Under the pieces are notes generated by a model. The model did not search any database. It was not told where the DNA came from and saw only the letters and a list, made by a program, of their open reading frames with translations. The translations under genes were made by a program, and so were the position numbers. Of a stretch of DNA of 64,000 bases, positions 1 through 9,020 are shown piece after piece (within the stretch, counting starts at the first letter, position 1; every line of letters begins with the position of its first letter). Origin of the DNA: Cladorhizidae sp. MBARI D1340-BT2 (lineage: Eukaryota > Porifera > Demospongiae > Poecilosclerida > Cladorhizidae); NCBI GenBank assembly GCA_028752905.1, contig JAQNBH010000014.1, positions 23,872,162 to 23,936,161 of the forward strand, read 5' to 3'.

Positions 1-159
1 GCCATAGATGAACAACACTCACAGGACTCGCTCCTTAGACTAGATGGCACGCATGCACGTGGAGCTAACTGTTGAGCGTATGTCACGAGCATTCAAGCGC
101 TGGTTGCTTGATGTCTTACGCATTCATGCAATCTAATAATAGGTGTGCTAGGATTGCTT

Positions 160-232
160 ATTATTATTATTATTATTGTTATTGTTTTTATTGTTTTTAT
201 TATTGTTATTATTGTTATTATTGTTATTATTA
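160..232. repeat. TTA/TTG trinucleotide microsatellite
   Basis: A run of TAT/TTA triplets interrupted by TTG. It yields a Tyr/Cys-rich open frame that is only a by-product of the simple repeat. I recognise no gene in the rest of positions 1-700. Confidence 0.85.
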
Positions 233-729
233 TCCGCCCTATTGCACCCTTGCTCGCCAATCAATGTCTTTTATTAGTTGGTGGAGGAACTTTCATTTGA
301 GTGTGGATTGGATTCTAGCATGAAGAGTTAACTAACACCTTTAGTAAATTCTTTCGAGCAGGTAAATAAATATGCAGTTTAAATATATCTGCTCTCTCCG
401 CCCCCACAGTGCCTTGCCTTCATCTGGTCATATGGAGGTGGTCTTTCTATCTATCTAACAAGTGGCTGTCATGAACCACATGGATGATGATAAATATTCT
501 GTGCTGACTCATGAAGACTTATTTCTGATGGGTGGGGGTGATGGGGTATACATGCAGGGATCTCACCGAGCGATGATGTGCCTATATATAGTATATAATT
601 CTCCATATTAAATCTTCGGGAGACTCGAGTCTTTTTATTTCTCGCTTACTTTTTTGTTATTGATTTGCAGGAGAATAATGTTCTGTTTCCTCAGCGCTAT
701 ATATATGTGTATGCATATATATAATGTAG

Positions 730-926
730 GTAATGGACCTGATGTTTTGGATCACATAGTCTTGGCTGCTGGCTATGGCACACTTGACAACAAGCCAGGC
801 AACGAGTTCTTTATGATCAAGAATTCCTGGTCCACTCACTGGGGAATGGATGGCTACATATTGATGAGCCGTAAAGACAACAACTGTGGTGTTGCCACTG
901 ATGCTTCTTTTGCTGACATTGTTTGA
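730..926 (+). CDS. Last exon of a cathepsin L-like cysteine protease, copy A (partial gene)
   Basis: The translated exon carries the C-terminal third of a papain-family (peptidase C1A) protease. [13 protein letters not shown] holds the catalytic His in its usual setting, [15 protein letters not shown] holds the catalytic Asn in the NSW motif, and [11 protein letters not shown] is the usual C-terminal stretch. Such enzymes are normally made as secreted or lysosomal proenzymes that degrade proteins. The exon follows an AG acceptor at 728-729 preceded by a TA-rich stretch and ends in TGA at 924-926, so it is a terminal exon. Exons with the propeptide and catalytic Cys are not recognisable upstream and probably lie before the window. 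A near-identical exon follows about 476 bp downstream. Seen: motifs, acceptor and stop. Inferred: gene structure. Confidence 0.75.
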
Positions 927-1205
927 ATTAAATATCTGAACTATTCCCTTTAATGTTATATAACACCTTTTCATATCGCTTTGAAAACATCTTGGTTTCT
1001 GCAAGAACCTTAGATTGCTGGCCCTTGTCTACCTGCAGAGGGTTTGGTAATATTAGTATGCTTGAATTTGTTCTATATACCAGAATGTTAATGCTAAGTG
1101 TTAATGCGAAGTAACATCAGCAGAAGGTGGGGGAAGGGAAAGTAGGGGATGGTTTGGAAATATTTGTACCTCTGACACATGAATATTATATAATGTGTAC
1201 TGTAG

Positions 1206-1402
1206 GTAATACATCTGATGATTTGGATCACAGTGTCTTGGCTGCTGGCTATGGCACACTTGACAACAAGCCAGGCAACGAGTTCTTTATGATCAAGAAC
1301 TCCTGGTCCACTCACTGGGGAATGGATGGCTACATATTGATGAGCCGTAAAGACAACAACTGTGGTGTTGCTACTGATGCTTCTTTTGCTGGCATTGTTT
1401 GA
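1206..1402 (+). CDS. Last exon of a cathepsin L-like cysteine protease, copy B (duplicate)
   Basis: This is a second copy of the C-terminal protease exon, starting after the AG acceptor at 1204-1205 and ending at TGA 1400-1402. Its first residues differ from copy A ([12 protein letters not shown] against [12 protein letters not shown]), but from AAGYGTL onward the two are almost identical, including the NSW motif. Both copies keep an open frame, the catalytic His and Asn, and an acceptor. They could be alternative last exons of one gene, or copy B could be the last exon of a partly deleted tandem gene. The short distance, with no room for a full gene between them, favours an exon duplication. 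Confidence 0.72.
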
Positions 1403-1847
1403 ATTTATTAATTTAAGTACTTTTTCCCTTTAGCAATAATTTTAACCCTTTCTCCCATTAATAATTAACCCTTTCTCCCATTAATAATTAACCCTTTCCT
1501 CCTTTTTTTACATGACCCTTTTCATTTCGGTGTATTACTCACCTTGTTTACAAAGTTACCACGCCAACTATCAAAGATATGTTACCTCAGAATGTAAGAC
1601 TGGTTGCTAAGCAAGGAACTAGATAGTCAACAAAAATTACAGTGTCGAGTTGACTACAGGAAGAGCTGTAATGAGATTCATAAAGTAATATACCAACAAA
1701 GGTTGTAGTATGCATGTTGGTTGAACATGCTGGTGAGAGTGGAGTCTAGCTTTCAGTTGCTGTAGAGATGGAAGTTTGTGGAGACTGAGCAGACCTGCAA
1801 GCATCTCATTTTTATGTAAATCCGGGTAGGAGCCTGACAGGAAACCT

Positions 1848-1925
1848 GTGATTGCCAACGGAGTGGTACAAGGTCAGACGAGTAATTCAACTACTGTTGA
1901 ACAACTTATTAGTGTGGATTGCAGA
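1848..1925 (+). other. Possible middle-exon fragment of a C1A protease
   Basis: An open stretch ending in TTVEQLISVDC resembles the segment of papain-family proteases between the catalytic Cys motif and the next disulphide, often ending SEQxLVDC. No GT donor directly follows the VDC codons, and no neighbouring exon is recognised, so this is only a suggestion of another degraded protease copy. Apart from this I see no gene in 1403-2696, which also contains T-rich runs near 2345-2380. Confidence 0.25.
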
Positions 1926-2696
1926 TATGTATATACATGCAGGAGTCCAGGGAATGGTCTACAAAAGCTTCTTTGTGTGTGTGTTGGGATGATTTATCAA
2001 CAAACACAAATTCCTGGATTTGACCAGACACGGTAGGCATGTATGTACTGACAAATTACTGGCTTTACCACTGATTCCTATGTTCATGATGGCAAAAAAA
2101 AAAATCCAGATAGTAATTTGACCATGGTGGGCGCATGCATGTGTACTGACAAATCACTGGCTAGAGAGTAGTCAAGGCTAATAGTAAAGTAGGTACTCGA
2201 TATATATATACATATTGAAGGAGCTATTGCTTACCATTGATTGAAGCATTTTAATCTTGCCATGTGTACCAAGCCATGGGAAAGTTTCCAGTTCCACTCA
2301 AGAAAAATTGGTTACATGAAGCTCCTGCAGCTGCACCAACAAAGTTGTTTTTTTTGTTTTGTTTTTTTTGTTTTTTTTTAACACGAGAAAAAAATACCAT
2401 CTCAATAGCAAAAGCTAATCCAGAGTTTTACAAATGAGTAAGTGAATGTGCATGCAGCAGATATATGAAGTTGCACTCCACTTGCACCAGCCTTCTCAAA
2501 GCAACAACCCACTATATAGCTTGAATTTTTTAATCAGTTTACATAACTTCCTGTAGAATACTGGACACAAGTGTGATAGGTCCTTCACCAACAAGCTTTT
2601 AGCTCGCTTTTGTTGCTCAAGTCTCAAGTGGCAATTGTATCTATGAAGTGTGTGTGTGGCAAGTCACATGCAGGAATATGTCGACTGCTTAGCTGG

Positions 2697-2803
2697 ACTC
2701 GTCTGGATGGTTATGTTACGTGGATGATGTCTGGATGGTTATGTTACGTGGATGATGTCTGGATGGTTATGTTACGTGGATGATGTCTGGATAGTTATGT
2801 TTT
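2697..2803. repeat. 28-bp minisatellite, left part
   Basis: Three to four copies of a unit around GGATGGTTATGTTACGTGG, period 28 bp. The last copy is interrupted within GTTATGTT by the end of the LTR retrotransposon. The same unit resumes at 5907, so this is the left half of a split array. Confidence 0.85.
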
Positions 2804-3100
2804 TGTTGTGGATTCACCTGGCTGAGGGGCCAGATGACCCAACAAGATATCGATTAAATAGTATAATTCAGCTTACAACCAGTTGACCTATCTCAACATC
2901 CTCTGACTAGACTACATTGGTTGGCTCGCTGCCAGCCCTGAAACCAACCAGACCTTATAAGGACTGCTAGCCTATACTTATCTTGCTAAACGCTTCGTTC
3001 ATAATGTGGATAATGGTTCTAGGTGACATTTAATTATCACACTCGGCCTGTATTCCTGTGTTCCTTGATTAAGGGCCACTCCACCCGAGGATCTGTAACA
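2804..3100 (-). repeat. 3' LTR (in element orientation)
   Basis: About 297 bp. It aligns along its length with 5638-5906, sharing blocks such as GTGGCTGA/CTGGCTGA, CAGCATCCTCTGA/CAACATCCTCTGA and GGTTCTAGGTGA. It begins TGTTG and ends TAACA. Confidence 0.85.
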
Positions 3101-3119
3101 CTCCCCCCTTGCCCCTCCA
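3101..3119 (-). other. Polypurine tract of the LTR element
   Basis: C-rich on the plus strand and purine-only or nearly so on the minus strand. It directly abuts the 3' LTR, where Ty3/Gypsy elements prime plus-strand DNA synthesis. Confidence 0.7.
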
Positions 3120-3139
3120 GCAGCATGTTACAGATCGAG

Positions 3140-3750
3140 TCATCCAGCCAAAGCCTGCCCAGACCCATCAGCATTGCCGTTGGACCTTCCCGGATGGTGA
3201 TAGACGGTAAAACTATAGGGATGGAACCTGAGTGACCGTCGATTTAGGTGGCCTCTCGTGTCTTTCACGTTGTTGAAGAAGCAGAGGCAACTATGATCTG
3301 TAATGACGTGGAATGGCACACCAGTAACTCGTAAATGCTGGATTCCGTCGGCAAGGGCCAGACACTCCGTCTCCGTTGGTACAGTACCATGCCAATGCAA
3401 ACGTCCGAGGCGTCCATGTGCAAAGTGAATTCGCATAAGTAGTCAGGCCTGCAGCACTGGGTCAGGGGTCAGTGCAGCCTTCAGGGCGTCAAGGCTTTCT
3501 GCTATTGTTCCAGCCACAAGACCTTGTCCAGGCTTTCCTTTTTGGTGAACCGGTCAGTGGAGTGGCAATGGTGTGTACTGCACAAAGCGGTCGTAATACC
3601 CAGCTAGGTCAAGGAAGGCCCTCATGTCCTTCTTGTGGAACTAGCTGGCCTAGGATAGCTGCATGCCTTCTCCTGACATCCTTCTTCTGTGATTGGGTGC
3701 TCCAGTTCCTTGGGGTCACCAGTGGAAAAGGTAATCGCTGAAGACAGGTA
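3140..3750 (-). pseudogene. Pol remnant: RT C-terminal part plus RNase H
   Basis: Minus-strand reading gives, in several frames, the YPRP segment, RAFLDLAGYYDRFV and LDALKAALTPDPVLQA typical of the end of Ty3/Gypsy reverse transcriptase. Then comes an RNase H domain in the 98-codon open frame at 3140-3436. That frame shows TETECLAL with the catalytic Glu, VITDHSCLCFF with a catalytic Asp, and the terminal YHHPGRSNGNADG motif. Stops and frameshifts break the RT part, and the part carrying the active-site YxDD is absent. No integrase follows: the reading ends about 40 bp before the LTR, so the integrase region was deleted. Confidence 0.8.
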
Positions 3751-3849
3751 GGTTGTCAACAGAGTGTAGTCAAGATGTACCATGATCAGAGGGTGGCTGT
3801 TCCAAATTGTTAGATGAGATGGGAAGGGATGAACTGTCACTGTCATTGC

Positions 3850-4300
3850 TACATCCGGGGCGATGCTCGGTAGCTTGATGCATCCGTGTTAGAGGTCGAG
3901 CTGGTGTTAGAGTCCATAGAATTGAGCTGATTACAGTGTCTGCGCAGGACTTTCGCCCTCATTTTTTGGCCTCTTCTTCCTCTTCTGAGTGGGAGACGGC
4001 AGGCAGTAGTCCCAGAGCAGTGGAACGTCCAGTCCCAGAAGGGTATGTCAGGGGATAGAGCCATCTTGACTGGCTTCTGCACTCCCTTTCACCGTCTGAT
4101 CAATGGTGGTGGTGCGGTAGCTGTGTGTGCCCCCACCCGCATTTTGAAAGGTGACAGAGTCCTCATTACAGAAGTGCTTTGGGGCACACCTGGGAAAAAA
4201 GTTGCAGCCCATGTCCATCAGGAATCTGTTAACTTGCCAGCAGTCGATGATACTCTTGTAGGTGGGGAATTCGGTTCCATATCCTCTCACACTTGTCATG
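3850..4300 (-). pseudogene. Retroviral-type aspartic protease remnant
   Basis: The minus-strand frame at 4048-4299 contains VNRFLMDMGCN, which aligns with the active-site region of Ty3/Gypsy proteases but with Met in place of the usual Thr or Ser of the D-T/S-G triad. The following frame (3849-4082) has a DIPFWDW-like stretch similar to the LLGxDxP segment after the protease. Sequence that should lead into RT stops here, which marks one side of the internal deletion. The substituted triad and frame breaks mean no activity. Confidence 0.55.
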
Positions 4301-5545
4301 GGTGCTGGTCTCTTGGGACAACTTGCCGTAATGTGGCCAATGCACTCAAACTACAGGGGCCCTTGACTGAGTCAAAGTTGGGTGGTCATGGAGGCTTGGC
4401 TTCGTTGGTGACCTCAGGCTTCCCTTTGCTGATTGCTCGAGTCTTGCTGGAATCTAGGTCTCCCTTCTGTCCACTAGTTAACGGTTGTTCCAGTCGAGAT
4501 CTCCACTGTCGGTTGTCCTCTTCTTTGGGTACTCGGGATATAGTCGTCCGCCAGCTTGCCGGCCTCCACCGCAGTGGCAGGGTGCTGGTTTCTGATGATC
4601 GTTTGTCCTGCCGGAGGAAGAGCGGAGATAGCTTTGTCCAAGACACAGAGGTGGATGACTTCCATGCTGGTGTGCTGTTCCACATTGGTCCAGTGCCATA
4701 AAATGTTGAGGCTCCTCTGCACGACTTCAAATCTCTCCAACAGACGGATAATGCGATAATGGGTGATTTGATGGAAAGACAATAACGCATTGCTGAGAGC
4801 ATCCTCTCACACGTGGGCATCCTCGCTTGGAAAGTGGATTAAGCTACCTGAGCAGGTTTAATGTCCAAAAGGCCTTATCTAGCTCCATATGCTCACGGAA
4901 TGTCCTAAGGACACTCCATTTCCAGCACGTTAGTCAGCAGAGCAAGAGGAGTGAGATCTTATCCTGCCCATCTTCAAGCCCTCCCCTTCTCCTTGGCAGA
5001 GTTCTCAAGACATCTTCACTCTGCAATCTCTGCCAGTCACCCTGGGAAGTCTGGAACATCTGAATAAACACCTCTCGGCATCTTGGAGGTGTTCACCTCA
5101 GTGGTCTCCCTCAGCCTGAAGATGGATCTCCTCATCACTCTTCTATTTGAGATGGTGCTCCTCACCTGCTCTAGCTCAGAGGGCCTCTTACCTCTCTCGG
5201 TTGAGCCGAAGATCTCGTCGTTCTGCTGTCATCTTTCCTCATTCCTCAGTCTCTCTTCTCTTCATTCCTCTCGGCGATCTTCTTCGGTGTCCTTTTGCAA
5301 TTGGCAAAACAGGACAAGCATCTTGGCACCCGATATCCTAGAAGATGAAAAGGGTTCTGTGATAGTGGCATCCTCCTCTGAGGAGACTTCTTCTTCCTGA
5401 GAAGACTTGACTGCTGAGTCATTGTGTGAGAGGAAATTCTCTGTTCCCTCTTTGGCCGAAGCCAGCTTCCTGGCACTGGTAGTGGACATCTTACTTTGAG
5501 AAGTGGACAGAGCGGCACCAAGGTACACAGGATAGCTCAACAATG
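4300..5545 (-). pseudogene. Gag relic with SCAN-like capsid C-terminus and broken zinc knuckle
   Basis: The minus-strand frame at 4474-4782 reads LLERFEVVQ, then ISALPPAGQTIIRNQHP and AVEAGKLADDYI. This is the usual C-terminal capsid (SCAN-like) pattern of Ty3/Gypsy Gag, in which the polyprotein assembles into particles. Just downstream (about 4300-4360) a CIGHITASCP stretch looks like the remains of a CCHC zinc knuckle, with its first Cys position now a stop and two residues missing. The N-terminal part (frame 5262-5543) is acidic and Ser-rich (SSQEEEVSSEEDATI). Several frameshifts and stops separate these parts. Confidence 0.7.
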
Positions 5546-5618
5546 GCTACCCACCCACAAAGGAGAGTTGTAGAGTGAGTGGAACTGTACAATCAAATGG
5601 TAGCTTGGAGTATGTCTG

Positions 5619-5637
5619 TAGCCTTAGCCGCCACCAG
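5619..5637 (-). other. Primer-binding-like site of the LTR element
   Basis: Directly inside the 5' LTR, the minus strand reads TGGTGGCGGCTAAGGC. The initial TGG fits pairing with the CCA end of a tRNA. I do not assign the tRNA. Confidence 0.5.
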
Positions 5638-5906
5638 TGTTGTGGATCGACGTGGCTGAAGGACCAGATGACTAAAAAGAAAATTGTATAATTCAACCAT
5701 CACCAATCTCAGCATCCTCTGAATTGGGCTTTATTGGCTGTCTCCTTTAAATAGACTGCCATATGTTATAAGGTACTTATCCTAGACACTTGTCTTGCTA
5801 AGTAATTAGTTCATAATGAGACACCTGTGGTTCTAGGTGATTATCACACTTGGCCTATAATGTAAATTGCCTTGGTTAATTAAGTAGACTCTGCTGGAGG
5901 TCCAAC
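5638..5906 (-). repeat. 5' LTR (in element orientation)
   Basis: About 269 bp, paired with 2804-3100 and diverged by many substitutions and small gaps, which points to an old insertion. It is followed by GTTAC and the resumed minisatellite. Confidence 0.85.
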
Positions 5907-6205
5907 AGTTACATGGATGATGATGTCTGGATGGTTATGTTACGCAGATGGTGATGTGTCTGGATGGTTATGTTACGCAGATGGTGATGTCTGGATGGTT
6001 ATGTTACGCAGATGGTGATGTCTGGATGGTTATGTTACGCAGATGGTGATGTCTGGATGGTTATGTTACGCAGATGGTGATGTCTGGATGGTTATGTTAC
6101 GTGGATGATGATGTCTGGATGGTTATGTTACACAGATGATGATGTCTGGATGGTTATATTACGCAGATGATGATGTCTGGATGGTTAGGTTACACAGATG
6201 ATCAT
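5907..6205. repeat. 31-bp minisatellite, right part
   Basis: About nine copies of the GGATGGTTATGTTACGCAGA unit, mostly 31 bp because of an added GTG/ATG triplet compared with the 28-bp copies left of the retroelement. The right-hand units are more uniform (GCAGATGGTG) than the first one or two, suggesting later expansion on this side. Confidence 0.85.
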
Positions 6206-7139
6206 ACCTTGGTTTTCTGTGACTACATGATTGGTGTTCATACCACTTATAGAGTGTCTAGGTGTGCTGATCTTATAGTGTGGGTATGCTGTTACCTTCA
6301 TTATGTCAGTGGATGTACTACTCAATCTTGGCGAGTTCTGGGAAGCCTGGTCTGATACTGTCTACGGTTATTCTAATTTTCTGCAGATCCTGAATTGTCA
6401 GTCGGTTCCATCCTTGAAGGTGTGTTGTGATAGGATAGAATCTAATGCCTAAACTTTGATCATCTTGAGTTCATTAGTCTTGAGACATCGGTGAGTTTTT
6501 TTATCTGCTTCTTTTGCCATTTTAGGGTACTTGCTACGCATTGATTGCCTTCTCCTCTCAGTCCTTTTGCAACTGTTGCTGACCATTTGTGTTTTTATTT
6601 TTTCACACTTTGGGCATAGTTAATTATTTTCTCAATACTGCTGGTGGTATTTCTTGGACACCGTTCCTTCCTGAATTTTGTTGCATCCTTGGTGGTGGAG
6701 TGTAGTTTTTTCCCTTCTGTTCATAATGTTTTTGTGTGGAGAAGCGGATCATAAGATGTTGTGAGGTACTTGTCCAGGTAGTTAGTTCAAGATGGACCAG
6801 GCCACATTTTGACAAGAATGAGCTATTTCAGACAGTTTTTCCTCAAAATGCTCAAAAACATCCCAATGGTTCAAAAAAGAGCTTCTTTCGGTTAAAAAGT
6901 GGAGATTTTCACAAAAAGCAGTTCTCTGTCGTTTAAAGAACAGAAACAGTTTCATAATCATTAAAAGGAAGCTAATGTTTCCATTTTGCCTTTTGATGCT
7001 GCCATCATTTCTATCATGAACATCTTCCTTGTCTTGGTGTCTACTTTTGATATTGAGGCTGTGCACTATGATTAGCATAATTTTGAGAATAATAGGTATG
7101 CTTAAGAATCCAAGAATAATGCTGGAATAATAGGGAACA
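6206..7139. other. No recognisable gene
   Basis: T-rich noncoding sequence with short open frames on both strands (for example 6736-6936 plus and 6782-7078 minus), none resembling a known family. It ends in GAATAAT-type repeats at 7080-7135 that partly match the sequence at 8340-8410 on the other side of the hAT relic. Confidence 0.5.
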
Positions 7140-8260
7140 TTTGTTTGCAGCTTGTGGTTAGACTTATGCTCCTAGCAAAGAGCCTAACTGGAGAGGAACT
7201 TGCTCATCAGATGATTGTATGCTTATCTACTGAGCTAGGTATTGCACCAAACATGCTGTTAGCTTGCATGCATGACCGTGCATCTGTCAACAGCACTGCA
7301 GTTTGCACCTTGAGCATTGTTTACCCTAAACTCGTCGATATTGGATGTTTAGCTCACACTCTTTATCATGTTGGGGAACACATGAGAACACCAATACTGG
7401 ATGAGTTTATGAAAGGCTGGATTGGCCTTTTTTCATGGAGCCCAAAAACCAAGCTGGCGTGGAAGACTAAAACAGGTCTCTCACCTCCTTCCTACTCTGT
7501 CACTCGCTGGTGGTCTAAGTGGGAGGTTATTAAACATCTTCATGACACATTTGGGGATATACCTTCATTTCTTGATAGTGATGAACTTCCCCGTCAAAGA
7601 TTAGACTTCAAGAAATACTTTCTGATGCTGCCAAATATCAAAAATTACAAATTGAACTAGCTATTACCATTGATGTGGGAGAAGCATTTGTTAAAGCTAC
7701 ATATCGACTAGAAGGGGATGGGCCACCTGCCTTTACTGCTTTTGAGGAAGTTGCATGCTTCAGGCTGCTATTTCAACAATGAATGGTCCTAATACAAATG
7801 CAGTTGCGAGCAAGTTATCCAGCAACAATAAGCAGCTAATTGACTATGCTAAAGCATGTGTCAAGACTGCATATGATTACTTCAACCAAAAAATTAGAAG
7901 TGACCTGAAAGAAGCAGTTTCAGTCTTTCAGTATATTCGCTACTTTGATCCTACCAAAATTAACGAGCTAAAACCCACCAGCAACGACATAGAAAATCTC
8001 CGTGTCATTTCTTGATACTAACACTATCATTGACGGGTTGAAGAGCTAAAGCCAATGAAATTATCAGACAAGCTACTGGTGGAGAAGACACAAATCTGAA
8101 CTTTCCCTGTGGTCTAACAGTTGTACACTGTTTTGGTTCTTCCCCCATCATCTGCTGCAGCAGAGAGAGTGTTTTCTCTGCTAGCTAATTCTTTTAGTGA
8201 GCAACAAACAGTTTCTTGGAAGATTATGTACAAGCTTCACTTATGCTACAATATAACTAT
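7140..8260 (+). pseudogene. hAT-superfamily transposase relic 1
   Basis: A TTTGCAG acceptor-like site precedes LVVRLMLLAKSLTGEEL. The open part (7145-7660) then shows CMHDRASVNS, IVYPKLVDIGCLAHTL (the catalytic-domain region with C-x2-H) and SVTRWWSKWEVIKHL. After a stop, ELAITIDVGEAFVKATYRL continues in another frame. The next frame (7755-8015) has AYDYFNQK and YFDPTKINELKP, and the last (8121-) has LPPSSAAAERVFSLLANSF, the conserved hAT C-terminal dimerisation motif. The order matches full-length hAT-like transposases, but the BED-finger N-terminus is not seen and at least three frame breaks occur. hAT enzymes cut and paste DNA between short inverted repeats. This copy is dead. Confidence 0.85.
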
Positions 8261-8479
8261 CAGAACCATGATTAATAATACATGTTGCATAATAATCTTG
8301 AGAATAATTGACAATAATTTTGAGAATAATTGAGAATAATGGGGGAATCTCAGTATAATTGTGAAAGAATAATAGGTACCTAGTATGAGAATCCGAGAAT
8401 AGAATCTTAGGGGGAAATTATGCTAGAATTTATTCACCCCTAACTATGACTGAAATAGTTAGGTGTTGACAACTTTGAA

Positions 8480-9020
8480 TCTGTTGGCAGCATTGAGTTC
8501 ACTCTTCAGTACCATTGTCACTTTTCTGTAGTACTCTTTCCAGTCCTTGGATTCCTTGGGGTTCGGTGAAGCAATGTAGATTGCTTCCTTGACTCTTCCT
8601 TTGAATATTTTCTCTAGGGCTTTTAATTATTACTTTTGATATATTTGCGCAGAGAGTTCATAAGTAGTCCAGTAGTCCCTCCTTCTGGCATTCCACAGAG
8701 ACCAACTGAACCAGCATAAAGCATCATTCTCCTGCTGTATGGCTACAGAAATTCTCTCTATCAGGTGCTGAAGACATAAATAGGAAGCCTATGACCTCTA
8801 GGGTTGTCCTCTGCAGGATTATCCCTTTAGTGGTATGAAGAGTTGGTTCCAGTTGCACACTTTTTAATCCCAACCTGGTTCCCTACTGGAGTTCATGGTC
8901 CTTGTTGACCCACTCAATGACCAAAGCAGTGTAACTATCTGGTTTGGCACTCTGACATCGTCTTCACTGGTTGTTAGAGTCCCTTCTACTGACTCTATCA
9001 CTTGTTGAAGCGTTACAGCT
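8480..9020 (-). pseudogene. Unrecognised coding-like relic
   Basis: Minus-strand reading gives coherent protein-like stretches in changing frames: IESVEGTLTTSEDDVRVP near 9000, IERISVAIQQENDALCWFS near 8740, and VKEAIYIASPNPKESKDW near 8570. Stops separate them. The composition is unlike the AT-rich noncoding flanks, so this is probably a decayed gene or transposon ORF, but I do not recognise the family. Confidence 0.35.

Larger units (their letters stand above)
2804..5906 (-). mobile_element. Internally deleted Ty3/Gypsy LTR retrotransposon
   Basis: A 3.1-kb element read on the minus strand. It has two diverged LTRs that start TGTTGTGG and end ...AACA on the plus strand. A G-rich polypurine tract (minus strand) lies directly inside the left LTR, and a TGGTGGCGG primer-binding-like site directly inside the right one. 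Order in the minus-strand direction is gag, zinc-knuckle remnant, protease remnant, then the C-terminal part of reverse transcriptase, RNase H and the 3' LTR. The catalytic palm of RT and the whole integrase are missing. GTTAC follows the right LTR and GTTTT precedes the left LTR, consistent with a decayed 5-bp target duplication in the minisatellite. It cannot move on its own. Confidence 0.85.

Noticed and set aside
72..323. Tyr/Cys-rich 83-codon frame
   Set aside because: Translation of a TTA/TTG microsatellite.
4045..4701. Plus-strand 218-codon frame
   Set aside because: Antisense of the gag and protease region of the LTR element; the minus strand carries the recognisable motifs.
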